Positions 43,807 to 54,729 of a stretch of 64,000 nucleotides of DNA are shown here, in pieces. The stretch is taken from assembly GCA_017554105.1 (NCBI GenBank), contig JAFZIY010000007.1, positions 40,286-104,285 of the forward strand, given 5' to 3'. The translations under genes were made by a program, and so were the position numbers. The stretch comes from Prevotella sp. (GTDB taxonomy: Bacteria; Bacteroidota; Bacteroidia; Bacteroidales; Bacteroidaceae). The notes below the pieces were generated by a model that worked only from the letters and a program-made list of their open reading frames with translations, was not told the DNA's origin and did not search any database. Every line of letters starts with the position of its first letter. Within the stretch, counting starts at the first letter, position 1.

Positions 43807-44325
43807 TTATTTATCATTAGAAGACAGCTCATCCAGCAACTTATCAACATACTTCATCTGATCAGCTTCGCCAGAAAGACGTTCACGCAATATCTTTTCC
43901 GCAATGGAGACGCTGAGCTCGGCAACCTGCTTTCGAATGTCGCTTATGGCATTCTGCTTCTCCGCCTCTATCTGCGCCTTTGCCTCTGATATTATGCGTG
44001 CACCTTCCTCACGAGCCTTTACCTGGGCTTGCTCTATGATGGCCTCACGTGTGGACGCAGCTTCAGAAAGTATCTGTGACTGTCTCTCACGAGCCTCTTT
44101 CAGCAAGGTCTCTCCTTCTTCTTGGATATTGGCGAGTTTCTCATTGGCCTCATGAGCCTTGCGAAGACTTTCATCAATGTAAGCCTTGCGATCTTCAACC
44201 ATCTTGGTGATTGCGGGGAAACCGTATTTAGCCAAGAAATAGAAGATTACGAGAAATGCCAGCAACATCCAGAAAAGAAGTCCCCAATCTGGTGTGAGTA
44301 TAGATGGCAAATTCTGAAGATCCAT
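43807..44325 (-). CDS. atpF: F1Fo ATP synthase b subunit
   Basis: A 172-residue peripheral-stalk protein with one N-terminal membrane helix (LLFWMLLAFLVIFYFLAKYG) and a long charged coiled coil (KAHEANEKLANIQEEGETLLKEARERQ). It dimerises and binds delta at its C-terminal end. It is separated from atpE by a 134-base AT-rich spacer without a gene. Confidence 0.94.
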   Translation of the reverse strand: MDLQNLPSILTPDWGLLFWMLLAFLVIFYFLAKYGFPAITKMVEDRKAYIDESLRKAHEANEKLANIQEEGETLLKEARERQSQILSEAASTREAIIEQAQVKAREEGARIISEAKAQIEAEKQNAISDIRKQVAELSVSIAEKILRERLSGEADQMKYVDKLLDELSSNDK

Positions 44326-44459
44326 TTGCTATTAGTTGTTGTTGAGATTAATAATTGTAAAAGGTATCATTTTGCATGTGCATTGAGTACTTCTGACCAA
44401 TGCAACAGGCATCTTTCGCACCCTTATCTGATATCAATCAAGAAGAGGGAGATGACACT

Positions 44460-44696
44460 TTATTTGATAAGGAATGCACAAGCAACAACGGCAAACAGAG
44501 CAACACCCTCAACGAATGCAGATGTCAGAATCATGTTTGTCTGAATCTTATTTGTTGCCTCTGGCTGGCGAGCGATAGCGTCCATAGCACTACCACCAAT
44601 CTTACCAATACCCATACCTGCACCAATTGTTGCGATACCTGCGCCAAGGCCACAACCTAATGCGCCGAGACCTTCTGCTAATAATAATGAAATCAT
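44460..44696 (-). CDS. atpE: F1Fo ATP synthase c subunit
   Basis: A 78-residue hairpin of two membrane helices. The polar loop is RQPE (residues 43-46), and the ion-binding carboxylate is Glu63 in SAFVEGVALFAV. Helix 1 is Gly/Ala-rich (GIATIGAGMGIG) and lacks the glutamine used by sodium-type rings, and Glu63 is followed by Gly rather than Ser/Thr, so a proton ring is more likely. It forms the rotor ring. Confidence 0.95.
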   Translation of the reverse strand: MISLLLAEGLGALGCGLGAGIATIGAGMGIGKIGGSAMDAIARQPEATNKIQTNMILTSAFVEGVALFAVVACAFLIK

Positions 44697-44770
44697 AATC
44701 TTAAAGTTTTAAATTGTTATTAATAAAAATTTTTTATATTCTATCATATGTTTTATCAGAACCTACAGCA

Positions 44771-45802
44771 TCATGCACTGTGATGTTCTGGATGTGCCAA
44801 TCCTATGAACACGGCCGACAGCAACGTGAAGACATATGCCTGGACGAAAGCCACCAGCAACTCTACGGCATTCATGAAGAGAAGCATCAACGCGCTGAAC
44901 AGATTCAGTCCGACACCCATCCCGACGCCCATTGTCCATCCGAGGAATATCACACATGTGAAACTCAGGATTATAGCATGACCGGCCATCATGTTTGCAA
45001 AGAGACGGACCATAAGGGCAAACGGCTTCGTGATTATTCCTACCAATTCGATTACCGGGATTAACGGTGCCGGATAAGCCTTCAGGAACAAAGGCACTTC
45101 TGGCCAGAATATCTCTTTCCAATATTCTTTGTTTCCGAATATGTTGACCAGCAACATCGTGCAAAGCGCAAGGAAGAAGGTTATGTTTATATTACCGGTA
45201 ACGTTGGCACCACCCGGGAACACAGGAAGCAATCCCAGAAGATTGGTAACGAGGATAAAGAAGAATACCGTTAGCAGATAAGGAGCATACTTCTTGTAAT
45301 GCTTCTCACCAACACACGACCTGATAACATCGTCGTGGATTGTCATCACAAGCATCTCCATCGCTCCCACGAATCCTTTCGGAGCCTCACTCTTGCAGTC
45401 GCGTTTCTTGTACCACTTTGCTATGCTGAGGAATACCACTATCAAAATGATGGCAACAATCCATATCTGGCAAACCGATTTTGTGATACTCAGATCTAAC
45501 GGGCGCCTTGTGGTACCGTCAGACATCTTCTCGTAGATCTTGCCATGATGACTCTCGTCAAAGAATAACGTTGGATGTTCCTCTATGCCCTTTGAGGTAC
45601 CGAAGAACCATCCCTGCTCTGCCTTGACGATGATGGGCAGTGGAATACTCAAATCTCCCGCAATATGCCACTCATACGCATCTGACAAGTGATGTAACAC
45701 AATCTCAGGAATGTCTATCGCCTCCTCCTTCTCTTGAGCATATAGACAAGCCGGTAACATCATGACTGCCAGAATGAGCAATATTGACTTGATGCGATTC
45801 AT
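44771..45802 (-). CDS. atpB: F1Fo ATP synthase a subunit
   Basis: A 343-residue membrane subunit with the essential arginine in ALMVRLFANMMAGH and a long N-terminal extension. The start (MNRIKSILLILAVMMLPACLYAQ) is a signal peptide, and residues ~24-115 form a soluble periplasmic region before the first true helix. Extended a subunits are seen in Bacteroidetes. The LPAC near the cleavage site could also be read as a lipobox, but the LYA-Q site fits signal peptidase I. It lies between the I-like gene (37 bases) and atpE (74 bases). Confidence 0.93.
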   Translation of the reverse strand: MNRIKSILLILAVMMLPACLYAQEKEEAIDIPEIVLHHLSDAYEWHIAGDLSIPLPIIVKAEQGWFFGTSKGIEEHPTLFFDESHHGKIYEKMSDGTTRRPLDLSITKSVCQIWIVAIILIVVFLSIAKWYKKRDCKSEAPKGFVGAMEMLVMTIHDDVIRSCVGEKHYKKYAPYLLTVFFFILVTNLLGLLPVFPGGANVTGNINITFFLALCTMLLVNIFGNKEYWKEIFWPEVPLFLKAYPAPLIPVIELVGIITKPFALMVRLFANMMAGHAIILSFTCVIFLGWTMGVGMGVGLNLFSALMLLFMNAVELLVAFVQAYVFTLLSAVFIGLAHPEHHSA

Positions 45803-45839
45803 TTATATTATATTAATAAGTTACAAATAATTATATGCA

Positions 45840-46235
45840 CTACTGCTTATTAGTAATCCTAGAAAAATATATGGTATGGAATCCGACCATTATAAGGTAG
45901 AAAACCATGAATACGACCACATAAGGCGCCATTGCGTCTCTCCCAACTACCATATAGCAGACGAACAACGTAAAGAGAGCCAATACCATGCGGAAACCTG
46001 ATACCAAGGAATAGAGCGTGGTAAGCGACTCTTTTTTTTCCTTTGAGATCCATCTCCACAGAAGGGCAAAAGCTACAAGGAATACTACCGAGAAACCTGT
46101 GCTAACCCATATCGGAGCCATTAGATTCCACTCGGGTCGGAGTGTAGCCACCAGGATGCTTGCCATCCAAAGGATGATGATGATGAGCGCTCCTATTCCA
46201 ACATAGCGTTTGGCTACCTTGTCAATATCCATCAT
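45840..46235 (-). CDS. AtpI-like four-helix membrane protein of the ATP synthase operon
   Basis: A 131-residue membrane protein with four predicted helices (YVGIGALIIIILWMASILV, IWVSTGFSVVFLVAFALLW, MVLALFTLFVCYMV, YVVVFMVFYLIMVGFHTIYF). Its place between atpC and atpB is that of the i subunit, which aids c-ring assembly, but sequence similarity to AtpI is weak. The start at 46235 was chosen because its ATG overlaps the atpC stop as ATGA; ATG 46232 is the alternative. An upstream start at 46247 would lie within atpC. Confidence 0.75.
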   Translation of the reverse strand: MMDIDKVAKRYVGIGALIIIILWMASILVATLRPEWNLMAPIWVSTGFSVVFLVAFALLWRWISKEKKESLTTLYSLVSGFRMVLALFTLFVCYMVVGRDAMAPYVVVFMVFYLIMVGFHTIYFSRITNKQ

Positions 46236-46471
46236 ACTTCCACACACACATTTACTTCATTCTTCTTCACCGACACGAAGCCTCCCTGTACCTCAAGACT
46301 CTGAAGTCCTTCTGAACAAAGATATGTAACGGTTCCGTGCTCAAGCGACGAGATGATTGGAGCATGGTTGGTAAGAATCTCGAACTCTCCGGCTGTTCCG
46401 GGAACGGTCACGCTCTCTACCTCTCCGGTGAACACTACCTTTTCGGGTGATACGATTTTGAGTTTAAGCAT
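46232..46471 (-). CDS. atpC: F1Fo ATP synthase epsilon subunit (short form)
   Basis: A 79-residue epsilon subunit consisting only of the N-terminal beta-sandwich (KIVSPEKVVFTGEVESVTVPG, GEFEILTNHAPIISSLEHG). The C-terminal helical hairpin, which in longer epsilons can inhibit the enzyme, is absent. Short epsilons are usual in Bacteroidetes. The stop overlaps the start of the I-like gene (ATGA), so the two are translationally coupled. Confidence 0.94.
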   Translation of the reverse strand: MLKLKIVSPEKVVFTGEVESVTVPGTAGEFEILTNHAPIISSLEHGTVTYLCSEGLQSLEVQGGFVSVKKNEVNVCVEV

Positions 46472-46527
46472 ACTGAAAATTGACTGTTTTGCTGTTCTAC
46501 AATTGTCTGGTTAACTTGTCATTCGAA

Positions 46528-48057
<1,530 letters not shown>

Positions 48058-48096
48058 TTATAAGTATTTAAGTGTTAAGCTTTAGTAATAATGCCG

Positions 48097-48128
48097 CAAA
48101 TATAATAAAAAAATATTACTACGGCAAA
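48097..48128 (-). promoter_or_regulatory. promoter of the ATP synthase operon
   Basis: On the minus strand a -33 TTTG (complement of 48125-48128) is followed after 20 bases by TATATTTG (complement of 48097-48104). This is the best-formed promoter of the window and fits TTTG/TAnnTTTG fully. Confidence 0.75.
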
Positions 48129-48181
48129 TTTTTGTGGTAAAAAGATAGAGACCTTAGCCAATTAAGACAAAGAGAACATAA

Positions 48182-49159
48182 CTATATGCTCAGCTCATCC
48201 AAGACCTTTATGAGTTTCTTGTCAAAAGGCTTGTCACTACGTATTGCCTCGTTGAATGGAACATAAACCACTTCATTATAGCGTATTCCAATCATAACGT
48301 TTCTCTGTCCTTGCATGATTGCCTCAATAGCCCCGACTCCTGTTCTTGCCGCAAGCACGCGGTCGTGAGCTGATGGTCTTCCACCACGTTGCAAATGTCC
48401 AAGTATAGACACCCTCACATCATAGTGTGGGAACTCTTTCCTTACACGGTCGGCATAATAGAGGGCTCCGCACTTGGGGCTTTCTGATACTATGACGATA
48501 CAACTCTTCTTTGATTTCCTGATTCCTCTCTCCATGAATCTTGCCAACTGGTCAACATCCGTAGAGTCTTCAGGTATGATAGCAGCCTCAGCACCACTTG
48601 CTATAGCGCTATTCTGCGCGAGGAACCCGGCATCTCTTCCCATTACCTCAATAAAGAATATGCGCTCATGGCTTTGAGCCGTGTCTCTTATTCGGTCGAC
48701 ACACTCCATAATGGTGTTCATCGTAGTGTCATAACCTATGGTGGAATCGGTTCCGTAGAGGTCGTTATCGATTGTTCCCGGCAGGCCTATACAACATACA
48801 TCATATTCTTCAGCAAAGATTCTGGCACCAGTAAGGGAACCATTTCCTCCGATTACCACAAGTGCATCGATGCCTGCATTCACCATGTTGTCATAGGCTT
48901 TCTTCCGTCCTTCGGCAGTCATAAACTCCTTTGAGCGTGCAGTCTTCAGGATGGTACCACCCATCATTATTATTCCTGACACGTTCTCTGTCGTAAAGTC
49001 TCGGATTTCATTATTAATCAAACCATCCCAACCACGATAAATGCCCTTTATCTTGAATCCGTTATATATTCCTGCACGCGTAACGGCACGTATTGCTGCA
49101 TTCATTCCTGGAGCATCGCCGCCAGACGTCATAACGCCAATAGTCTTAATCCTTGCCAT
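48182..49159 (-). CDS. pfkA: 6-phosphofructokinase
   Basis: A 325-residue PFK with the usual signatures: [47 protein letters not shown] (catalytic Asp) and [16 protein letters not shown]. At the ATP/Mg site the motif reads GGNGSLTGA; the usual residue in this position is Asp (GGDGS, Asp103 in E. coli), and here the codon is AAT. This could weaken metal binding or reflect a lineage-specific form. It phosphorylates fructose 6-phosphate in glycolysis. The gene lies 127 bases upstream of atpD on the same strand, but atpD has its own promoter. Confidence 0.93.
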   Translation of the reverse strand: MARIKTIGVMTSGGDAPGMNAAIRAVTRAGIYNGFKIKGIYRGWDGLINNEIRDFTTENVSGIIMMGGTILKTARSKEFMTAEGRKKAYDNMVNAGIDALVVIGGNGSLTGARIFAEEYDVCCIGLPGTIDNDLYGTDSTIGYDTTMNTIMECVDRIRDTAQSHERIFFIEVMGRDAGFLAQNSAIASGAEAAIIPEDSTDVDQLARFMERGIRKSKKSCIVIVSESPKCGALYYADRVRKEFPHYDVRVSILGHLQRGGRPSAHDRVLAARTGVGAIEAIMQGQRNVMIGIRYNEVVYVPFNEAIRSDKPFDKKLIKVLDELSI

Positions 49160-49211
49160 ATTATAGTTTATAGTGTTTATAATTCTGTTGCTTAATGATT
49201 GGTGAATACCA

Positions 49212-50609
49212 TTAAAAAGACATCAACCAAATAAAGAAGATTCCCAAAATCCACGAGATGATGGAAACCCATCCTACATTTCTAAGGTACCATCCAATAT
49301 GTATGCGCTCCATTTTCATTAGAGCCAAGCCGCTTAACGAGCCTATCAAGAGGATATTGCCGCCTATTGCCGTGCTGAATGCAATGACCTTCCAATAGTC
49401 GCCATTCTGCACGAAAGACGCCATATATCCTGCATCTGCCCAATTTGCTATAGAGTCCATATTTAATATAGGATAGAGGGAGATGAAACTGAGTGATGTG
49501 GCAAATGTATCAACGATGCTACTCATGGCTGCCGACAATACTCCGAGAATCCAAATGTTATGTATCTGAAAATCGATGTTTCGAGCCAGCCATCCTATCG
49601 CACCTGTCTCGCATACCACTCCAACCGCAAGCATCATGCCCATTACGAAAAGCATCATCTGAATAACACCGTATTGTAGCACTCGTGGCATACGTTTCTG
49701 AATCATTTTGTCAACATCCATCAGTTTCCTGTTCACTATCTCGTTGACAACCCATAGCAGCGACAACACACAAAGCGCGCCAAGGAAGGGACTCAACTTG
49801 GTGATATTATGGAATGTTGGAATAAACCACAAGCCTCCTATGCCCACAATAAGCATTAGCAAGCGTTGCCAACGTGAAAGATTTGTGTCATCTCCTCTGT
49901 ATGGCATCGACCATTCTATGTCGATACGCTCAGGCAGCATCCTGCCAAGCCAAAGAACAGGAAGAGCACATGATATCAGGCAAGGGATGGCAAGGGATGC
50001 GGAGAACCTTGATGCCGTTACCGCACCATTATTCCATAGAAGTAATCCCGTAGGGTCACCAATCACAGTCAGGGCACCTCCACAATTAGCAGCAAGGACA
50101 ATGGCGCAACCATATATTATCCTGTATCTGCGATTTGGAATAAGGCGGTGCATCACCACGAGCATCATGGTCGTAGTGGTTATATTGTCCAGGTTGGCTG
50201 ATACAAGGAATGTTATTCCTGTCATCATCCACAAGAGTTTCTTGCTCTTGCGGGTACGCATCAACTCGGTAAGGAAATCAAAACAACCATTATTGTTGAG
50301 AATCTCGACAATCGTCATCGTAGCAAGCAGGAAGAGAACGATTTCTGCTCCCTTACCAACATACTTAAGGAAAATGTTCTGCGCTATATAGTGCTTCACG
50401 GCAGAACTTGTCGGTACTGCACCCCCAAGGAAATTAGTGTATTCATCGGGATGCTGACTCATCACGAAGTCCGTTCCAAAGCAGATATAAAGCACCCATC
50501 CTACAGCGGCAGCAAAGATGGCAATAGCCGTCTTATTCACCTTTGTAAGATTTGAGGTGGCTATTAACAAATAGCTCAGAATCAGTATGATTACGATTAT
50601 TAATGTCAT
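49212..50609 (-). CDS. nhaD: NhaD-type sodium:proton antiporter
   Basis: A 465-residue inner-membrane protein with about 12 helices of the ion transporter superfamily. Family hallmarks are [31 protein letters not shown] and [13 protein letters not shown], which in NhaD proteins line the ion path. It should exchange sodium for protons and maintain the ion gradients. It lies upstream of pfkA on the same strand with a 52-base gap. A TAATTTTG box lies 8 bases upstream of the ATG, giving a very short leader. Confidence 0.88.
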   Translation of the reverse strand: MTLIIVIILILSYLLIATSNLTKVNKTAIAIFAAAVGWVLYICFGTDFVMSQHPDEYTNFLGGAVPTSSAVKHYIAQNIFLKYVGKGAEIVLFLLATMTIVEILNNNGCFDFLTELMRTRKSKKLLWMMTGITFLVSANLDNITTTTMMLVVMHRLIPNRRYRIIYGCAIVLAANCGGALTVIGDPTGLLLWNNGAVTASRFSASLAIPCLISCALPVLWLGRMLPERIDIEWSMPYRGDDTNLSRWQRLLMLIVGIGGLWFIPTFHNITKLSPFLGALCVLSLLWVVNEIVNRKLMDVDKMIQKRMPRVLQYGVIQMMLFVMGMMLAVGVVCETGAIGWLARNIDFQIHNIWILGVLSAAMSSIVDTFATSLSFISLYPILNMDSIANWADAGYMASFVQNGDYWKVIAFSTAIGGNILLIGSLSGLALMKMERIHIGWYLRNVGWVSIISWILGIFFIWLMSF

Positions 50610-50617
50610 ATCAACCG

Positions 50618-50625
50618 CAAAATTA
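50618..50625 (-). promoter_or_regulatory. -7 promoter box (TAATTTTG) of nhaD
   Basis: The minus strand reads TAATTTTG, matching TAnnTTTG, only 8 bases upstream of the ATG. Confidence 0.55.
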
Positions 50626-50717
50626 ACATTTTCTTGTCGAAATGCAAAGTTTTGAGACAGTTTTTTTCAAAACGAAAATTAATTTCCAAAAGAACCAATC
50701 TTTTAAGATAAAAAGTG

Positions 50718-50725
50718 TATCTTTG
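50718..50725 (+). promoter_or_regulatory. -7 promoter box (TATCTTTG) of the glycosyltransferase pair
   Basis: TATCTTTG matches TAnnTTTG, 22 bases before the ATG at 50748. Confidence 0.65.
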
Positions 50726-50747
50726 CAAACGATTATACAACTAAGCA

Positions 50748-51737
50748 ATGCCTAATAACAATTCGGCCAACGGACAAACCCCATTGGTGAGTTTCATCGT
50801 CACCACTTACAATCTCCCTGAGACGCTATTGCAAGAGTGCCTCCAAAGCATTGTTGCGCTTTCTTTGAAAGAGAGCGAGGAAGAGATTATTGTCATAGAC
50901 GACGGCTCTGATGAGAGCGCATTGCTTAGCATCACCAATTTCAGAGAGCGCATAATCTACGTGTGGCAGCCTAACAAAGGTGTCAGTGTGGCAAGGAACC
51001 TGGGAATGAAATTGGCAAGTGGGAAATATATACAGTTTATCGACGGCGACGACAAACTGATTCAGACAGGTTATGAGCATTGTATGGACATCGTGAGGTT
51101 CAACTCTCCCGATCTTGTACTCTTCAACTTCACCGACAAAGATGCCGACATCGACACACCATATCTTTTCAACGGTCCTGTCAACGGTGAGGAATATATG
51201 AGACATAACAATCTTAAAGCTGCTGTGTGGAGCTATATCTTCAGCCGTAGGATTCTAGCAAACCTCACGTTCTCACCTGGTGTGGAATATGGTGAAGACG
51301 AGGAGTTCACTCCGCAACTGATACTCTCCGCCGAGAGGATTTTCTCTACTGACACTTGTGCTTATTTCTACCGACACAACCACACCTCAGTGACTCACAA
51401 GAATACCAAACGTCACCTGGTGAAACGACTTGCCGATACAGAACACGTCATATCCAACCTGTTCCAACTCGCGGGAAAGCTACCGGCACAAGACTCTACG
51501 GCATTACGAAGGCGAGTGGCTCAACTGACGATGGATTATATCTACAACACCATTATATTCACACGCTCAAAGCATCAGCTTGACAAACGACTGGCAAGTC
51601 TCGAGAAGAAAGGTCTATATCCATTACCTTCCAATAACTACACTTGGAAATACAAGTTCTTCAACAAGCTGATAAGGTCAGAGAACGGCAAACGTTTCCT
51701 AATTTTCATCCTGCCACTACTAAAGAGAGAGAGATGA
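50748..51737 (+). CDS. family 2 glycosyltransferase
   Basis: A 329-residue GT-A enzyme. The nucleotide-sugar site starts PLVSFIVTTYNLPETLLQECLQSI, followed by IIVIDDGSDES, the NKGVSVARNLGM motif, and the DxD-type FIDGDDKL. It transfers a sugar to a surface glycan, but donor and acceptor are unknown. The stop overlaps the start of the next glycosyltransferase (ATGA), so both are translationally coupled. There is no polymerase or flippase nearby. Confidence 0.9.
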   Translation: MPNNNSANGQTPLVSFIVTTYNLPETLLQECLQSIVALSLKESEEEIIVIDDGSDESALLSITNFRERIIYVWQPNKGVSVARNLGMKLASGKYIQFIDGDDKLIQTGYEHCMDIVRFNSPDLVLFNFTDKDADIDTPYLFNGPVNGEEYMRHNNLKAAVWSYIFSRRILANLTFSPGVEYGEDEEFTPQLILSAERIFSTDTCAYFYRHNHTSVTHKNTKRHLVKRLADTEHVISNLFQLAGKLPAQDSTALRRRVAQLTMDYIYNTIIFTRSKHQLDKRLASLEKKGLYPLPSNNYTWKYKFFNKLIRSENGKRFLIFILPLLKRER

Positions 51738-52825
51738 AAATATTACTACTTGGCGAATATAGCAACGTGCATGCCACCCTCGCCGAAGGACTGAGGGCAT
51801 TGGGGCATTATGTAGTAGTGGCAAGCAACGGCGACTTCTGGAAAGACTATCCCCGCGACATTGACCTTAAGCGCACGCCTGGAAAAATCGGGGGTGCAAG
51901 ACTCTATGCCAAGACGCTGATGGAGATGCGCCATATGAGCGGTTTTGATGTGGTGCAACTCATCAATCCCATGTTCCTTGAACTCAAGGCCGAGCGCATT
52001 GTCCCATTCTATAAAAGACTAAGGAAGGTAAACAAAAAGGTATTTCTCGGTGCTTTCGGAATGGATTACTATTGGGCAATGGTAAACTCAACAACAATGC
52101 CTCTGAGGTATAGCGACTTCAATATCGGAAACCAGATACGCACAAACGAGGATGCTATCAAGGAAAGGAAAGATTGGATAGGCACCAACAAAGAATCTCT
52201 TAACAAGATGATTGCAGAGGATTGCGACGGGATAATTGCAGGTCTTTATGAGTATTATGCCACATACAAGCCTCTTTTCCCCACCAAGACTGTTTTCATA
52301 CCTTTTCCCATAAAATTCGACAAAGATGTTTCAGACACTTTCGAAGTAAGCAACCCCATAAGATTATTCATTGGAATCAGTAAAGGAAGAAGCGAATATA
52401 AAGGAACAGACATAATGCTAAGGGCTGCCCTTGACGTTCAGCAACGCCATCCCAACGAAGTGGTAATAAATAAGGCTGAAGGACTGCCATTCAATGAGTA
52501 CCAAAGGATGATGGAAGGTAGCGACGCCATTCTCGACCAGCTCTACTCATACACGCCAAGCATGAACTCTTTGCTTGCAATGAGTAAGGGAATAGTGTGC
52601 ATCGGAGGTGGAGAAGAAGAAAATTATGACATCTTAGATGAGAAGGAGTTGCGTCCCATCATCAACGTGCAACCCACTTATGAAAGTGTAGTTGAGCAAC
52701 TGGAATGGCTAATTGCCAACAAGAATCTGATTCCGAAACTGAAGAGGGATAGCGTCGAATATGTGCGTCGCCACCATGACTTCATTAAAGTGGCAGAGCA
52801 ATACCTTACTTATTGGAATAAGTAG
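51734..52825 (+). CDS. glycosyltransferase family 4-like protein
   Basis: A 363-residue protein with a GT-B fold look. The N-terminus MKILLLGEYSNVHATLAEGLRALGH is a Rossmann start, and the C-terminal half has FIGISKGRSEYKGTDIMLRA and DQLYSYTPSMNSLLAMSKGI, the nucleotide-sugar-binding side. The start was placed at ATG 51734 (overlapping the previous stop as ATGA) rather than at an in-frame upstream start at 51644, because MKILLLGEY is the natural beginning. Its last 20 bases overlap the convergent maf gene. Confidence 0.82.
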   Translation: MKILLLGEYSNVHATLAEGLRALGHYVVVASNGDFWKDYPRDIDLKRTPGKIGGARLYAKTLMEMRHMSGFDVVQLINPMFLELKAERIVPFYKRLRKVNKKVFLGAFGMDYYWAMVNSTTMPLRYSDFNIGNQIRTNEDAIKERKDWIGTNKESLNKMIAEDCDGIIAGLYEYYATYKPLFPTKTVFIPFPIKFDKDVSDTFEVSNPIRLFIGISKGRSEYKGTDIMLRAALDVQQRHPNEVVINKAEGLPFNEYQRMMEGSDAILDQLYSYTPSMNSLLAMSKGIVCIGGGEEENYDILDEKELRPIINVQPTYESVVEQLEWLIANKNLIPKLKRDSVEYVRRHHDFIKVAEQYLTYWNK

Positions 52826-53384
52826 TTACGTTTTTCAATTCCTTGTAGATTCTCTGAACAGGGAGTCCCATTACATTGAAATAGCTACCTTTTATCGACT
52901 CCACACCAATATACCCTATCCACTCCTGGATACCATAAGCTCCTGCTTTGTCGAAAGGTTTGTAATTCTCAATATAATAGTCAATTTCATCATTTTCGAG
53001 AATCTTGAATGTGACGTCAGTCTCAACAGAAAAACTATGTGTCTTTTCACGAGTGGAAAGGCATACGCCAGTTATAACCTGATGTGTCTTCCCACTAATC
53101 ATACCAAGCATACGTCGTGCATCATCAGCATCAACAGGCTTACCCAGCACCTTGTCATCCACAACAACAATGGTATCTGCTGTGAGTAACACCTCGTCAT
53201 CTCCTATTTCACCATTATACGCGGCTGCCTTCTCGCATGCTATATATTCGGCAATCTTACCAGTCGGCAGATTGGCGGGATAACTCTCGTCTATACCAGG
53301 CAGAAGTCTCACTTCAAAGTCAATGTCAAGTCCCGCAAGGAGTTCCTTTCTTCTCGGACTTGCCGATGCTAGTATTATTTTCAT
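52806..53384 (-). CDS. maf: Maf-like nucleotide pyrophosphatase
   Basis: A 192-residue Maf protein, a pyrophosphatase of non-canonical or dTTP/UTP nucleotides thought to limit misincorporation and linked to cell division. Signatures are ILASASPRRKELLAGL, the catalytic TADTIVVVDDKVLGKP, and GKAGAYGIQ-like FDKAGAYGIQEW. It is the last gene of the minus-strand cluster (nitroreductase, DUF2520, KdsC-like, Maf), 18 bases after the KdsC-like gene. Its 3' end overlaps the convergent glycosyltransferase by 20 bases. Confidence 0.93.
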   Translation of the reverse strand: MKIILASASPRRKELLAGLDIDFEVRLLPGIDESYPANLPTGKIAEYIACEKAAAYNGEIGDDEVLLTADTIVVVDDKVLGKPVDADDARRMLGMISGKTHQVITGVCLSTREKTHSFSVETDVTFKILENDEIDYYIENYKPFDKAGAYGIQEWIGYIGVESIKGSYFNVMGLPVQRIYKELKNVTTYSNK

Positions 53385-53402
53385 ATATACTTTGCAATTA
53401 GA

Positions 53403-53921
53403 TTACCACCCAAAAGCTCTTTCATCGCTGAGCCACTTCCCCTGTACCTTCAGCACCTGCTCAATGACATCACGGGCACACCCATGTCCACCAGCCTTAT
53501 CGCTCACATATATACTTGCCTGTTTTACCTCAGAACAGGCATCGGCAGGACAGCAAGGGCATCCACAAAGACTCAGTACCTGAAGGTCGGGTATGTCATC
53601 ACCCATAAAAATTAGTTCTTCATCAGTATACCCGTAACGATTCTTAAAATCCTCGTAAGTAGTAACCTTGACAGCACACTTCATGTAGATATCCTCAACA
53701 CCAAGACGCTCATAGCGGAGCCTGATGGCATCGGTATTGCCACCAGTTATAATAGCGATGCGAAGCCCCATCTTCTGAGCAAGTTGTATGGAATATCCAT
53801 CCTTGATATTAACCGTGCGCATAGGCTCTCCATCTGGATGCATAGGGATAGTCTCGCTGCTTAATACCCCGTCCACATCAAAGATTACGGCTTTTATCTT
53901 ACTTAAATCGTAGTTTATCAT
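53403..53921 (-). CDS. kdsC: KdsC-like HAD phosphatase
   Basis: A 172-residue HAD hydrolase of the KDO-8-phosphate phosphatase type. The nucleophile motif is VIFDVDGVL, motif II is [12 protein letters not shown], and motif III/IV is [12 protein letters not shown]. It dephosphorylates KDO-8-P to KDO for lipopolysaccharide core synthesis. The GCPCCPADA stretch before the acidic end is unusual in its cysteines. It follows the DUF2520 gene by 4 bases and precedes maf by 18 bases, as in other Bacteroidales. Confidence 0.88.
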   Translation of the reverse strand: MINYDLSKIKAVIFDVDGVLSSETIPMHPDGEPMRTVNIKDGYSIQLAQKMGLRIAIITGGNTDAIRLRYERLGVEDIYMKCAVKVTTYEDFKNRYGYTDEELIFMGDDIPDLQVLSLCGCPCCPADACSEVKQASIYVSDKAGGHGCARDVIEQVLKVQGKWLSDERAFGW

Positions 53922-53925
53922 AGTC

Positions 53926-54729
53926 CTATTTAGAGTTTACTTTTTCCTTGTAATTAATAATGCTTTCTGACATTGTCTCATATACCCTGCGTGCCATCTC
54001 ATTGTCAACCAGAGCCTTCTGAGCGTCCATCACATTTTTGTCGCCTCTCACAGCAGGACCCGTCTGGGCATCACACGGAGGAATCACTTCAACCTTACCG
54101 ATAGTCTCTTTAATAAGTGGCATCATCACATTGAAGGGCAAACCCTGCTCACGCAATACGTCATCGGCAAGGGTAAAGCAATGATTAACGAAATTACATG
54201 CAAAGACTGCAGCCAAATGAAGGTAGCGCCGATGGTCAGAATCGAGGCGATAGACATTATCTGAAAGTTCGTTGGCGAAGGCTTCGAGAGTGCAATATGT
54301 GTCTTCGTCTGACGCTTCAATAAAAATCGGTATCTTACTGAAATCCACAATCTTCTGCTTACTGAATGTCTGCATTGGATAGAACACTCCATGCCTCACT
54401 TCTGTTTCTCCAAAAACGTTCATCGGTATGCTGCCAGCAGTATGCACTACTATGCCATTGCCAGCCCTTTTCACAACCTCACCAAGCACTTCACCAAGTA
54501 CGTTATCTTTAACAGAGACAAAATATAAGTCGGCATCAAGGACAATCTGTGCAAGCGATGTGACATAGTCGCATCCCAACCTCGATGCAAGAGCCGAAGC
54601 AGATTCCTCCGTACGGCTAAACACCTGCTCCACCCTCCTTCCCGATTGCTTAAGGGCCTCGCCCAGGTTGGTGGCCAGATTACCTGCACCCACAATCACT
54701 ATGCGCTCAATACTTCCCTGCATGCACAT
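53926..54729 (-). CDS. Rossmann-like/DUF2520 protein
   Basis: A 267-residue protein with an N-terminal NAD(P)-binding Rossmann domain ([22 protein letters not shown], residues ~9-30) and a C-terminal helical DUF2520 domain (around residues 140-260, [22 protein letters not shown]). It resembles the ProC/6-phosphogluconate dehydrogenase-like fold, and the substrate is unknown. The start lies within the end of the nitroreductase gene (23-base overlap); ATG 54723 (M3) is the alternative. It is followed after 4 bases by the KdsC-like gene. Confidence 0.85.
   Translation of the reverse strand: MCMQGSIERIVIVGAGNLATNLGEALKQSGRRVEQVFSRTEESASALASRLGCDYVTSLAQIVLDADLYFVSVKDNVLGEVLGEVVKRAGNGIVVHTAGSIPMNVFGETEVRHGVFYPMQTFSKQKIVDFSKIPIFIEASDEDTYCTLEAFANELSDNVYRLDSDHRRYLHLAAVFACNFVNHCFTLADDVLREQGLPFNVMMPLIKETIGKVEVIPPCDAQTGPAVRGDKNVMDAQKALVDNEMARRVYETMSESIINYKEKVNSK

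Noticed and set aside
44460-44696. Sodium-type c-ring
   Set aside because: The glutamine in helix 1 and the Ser/Thr after the carboxylate that are needed for sodium binding are missing.
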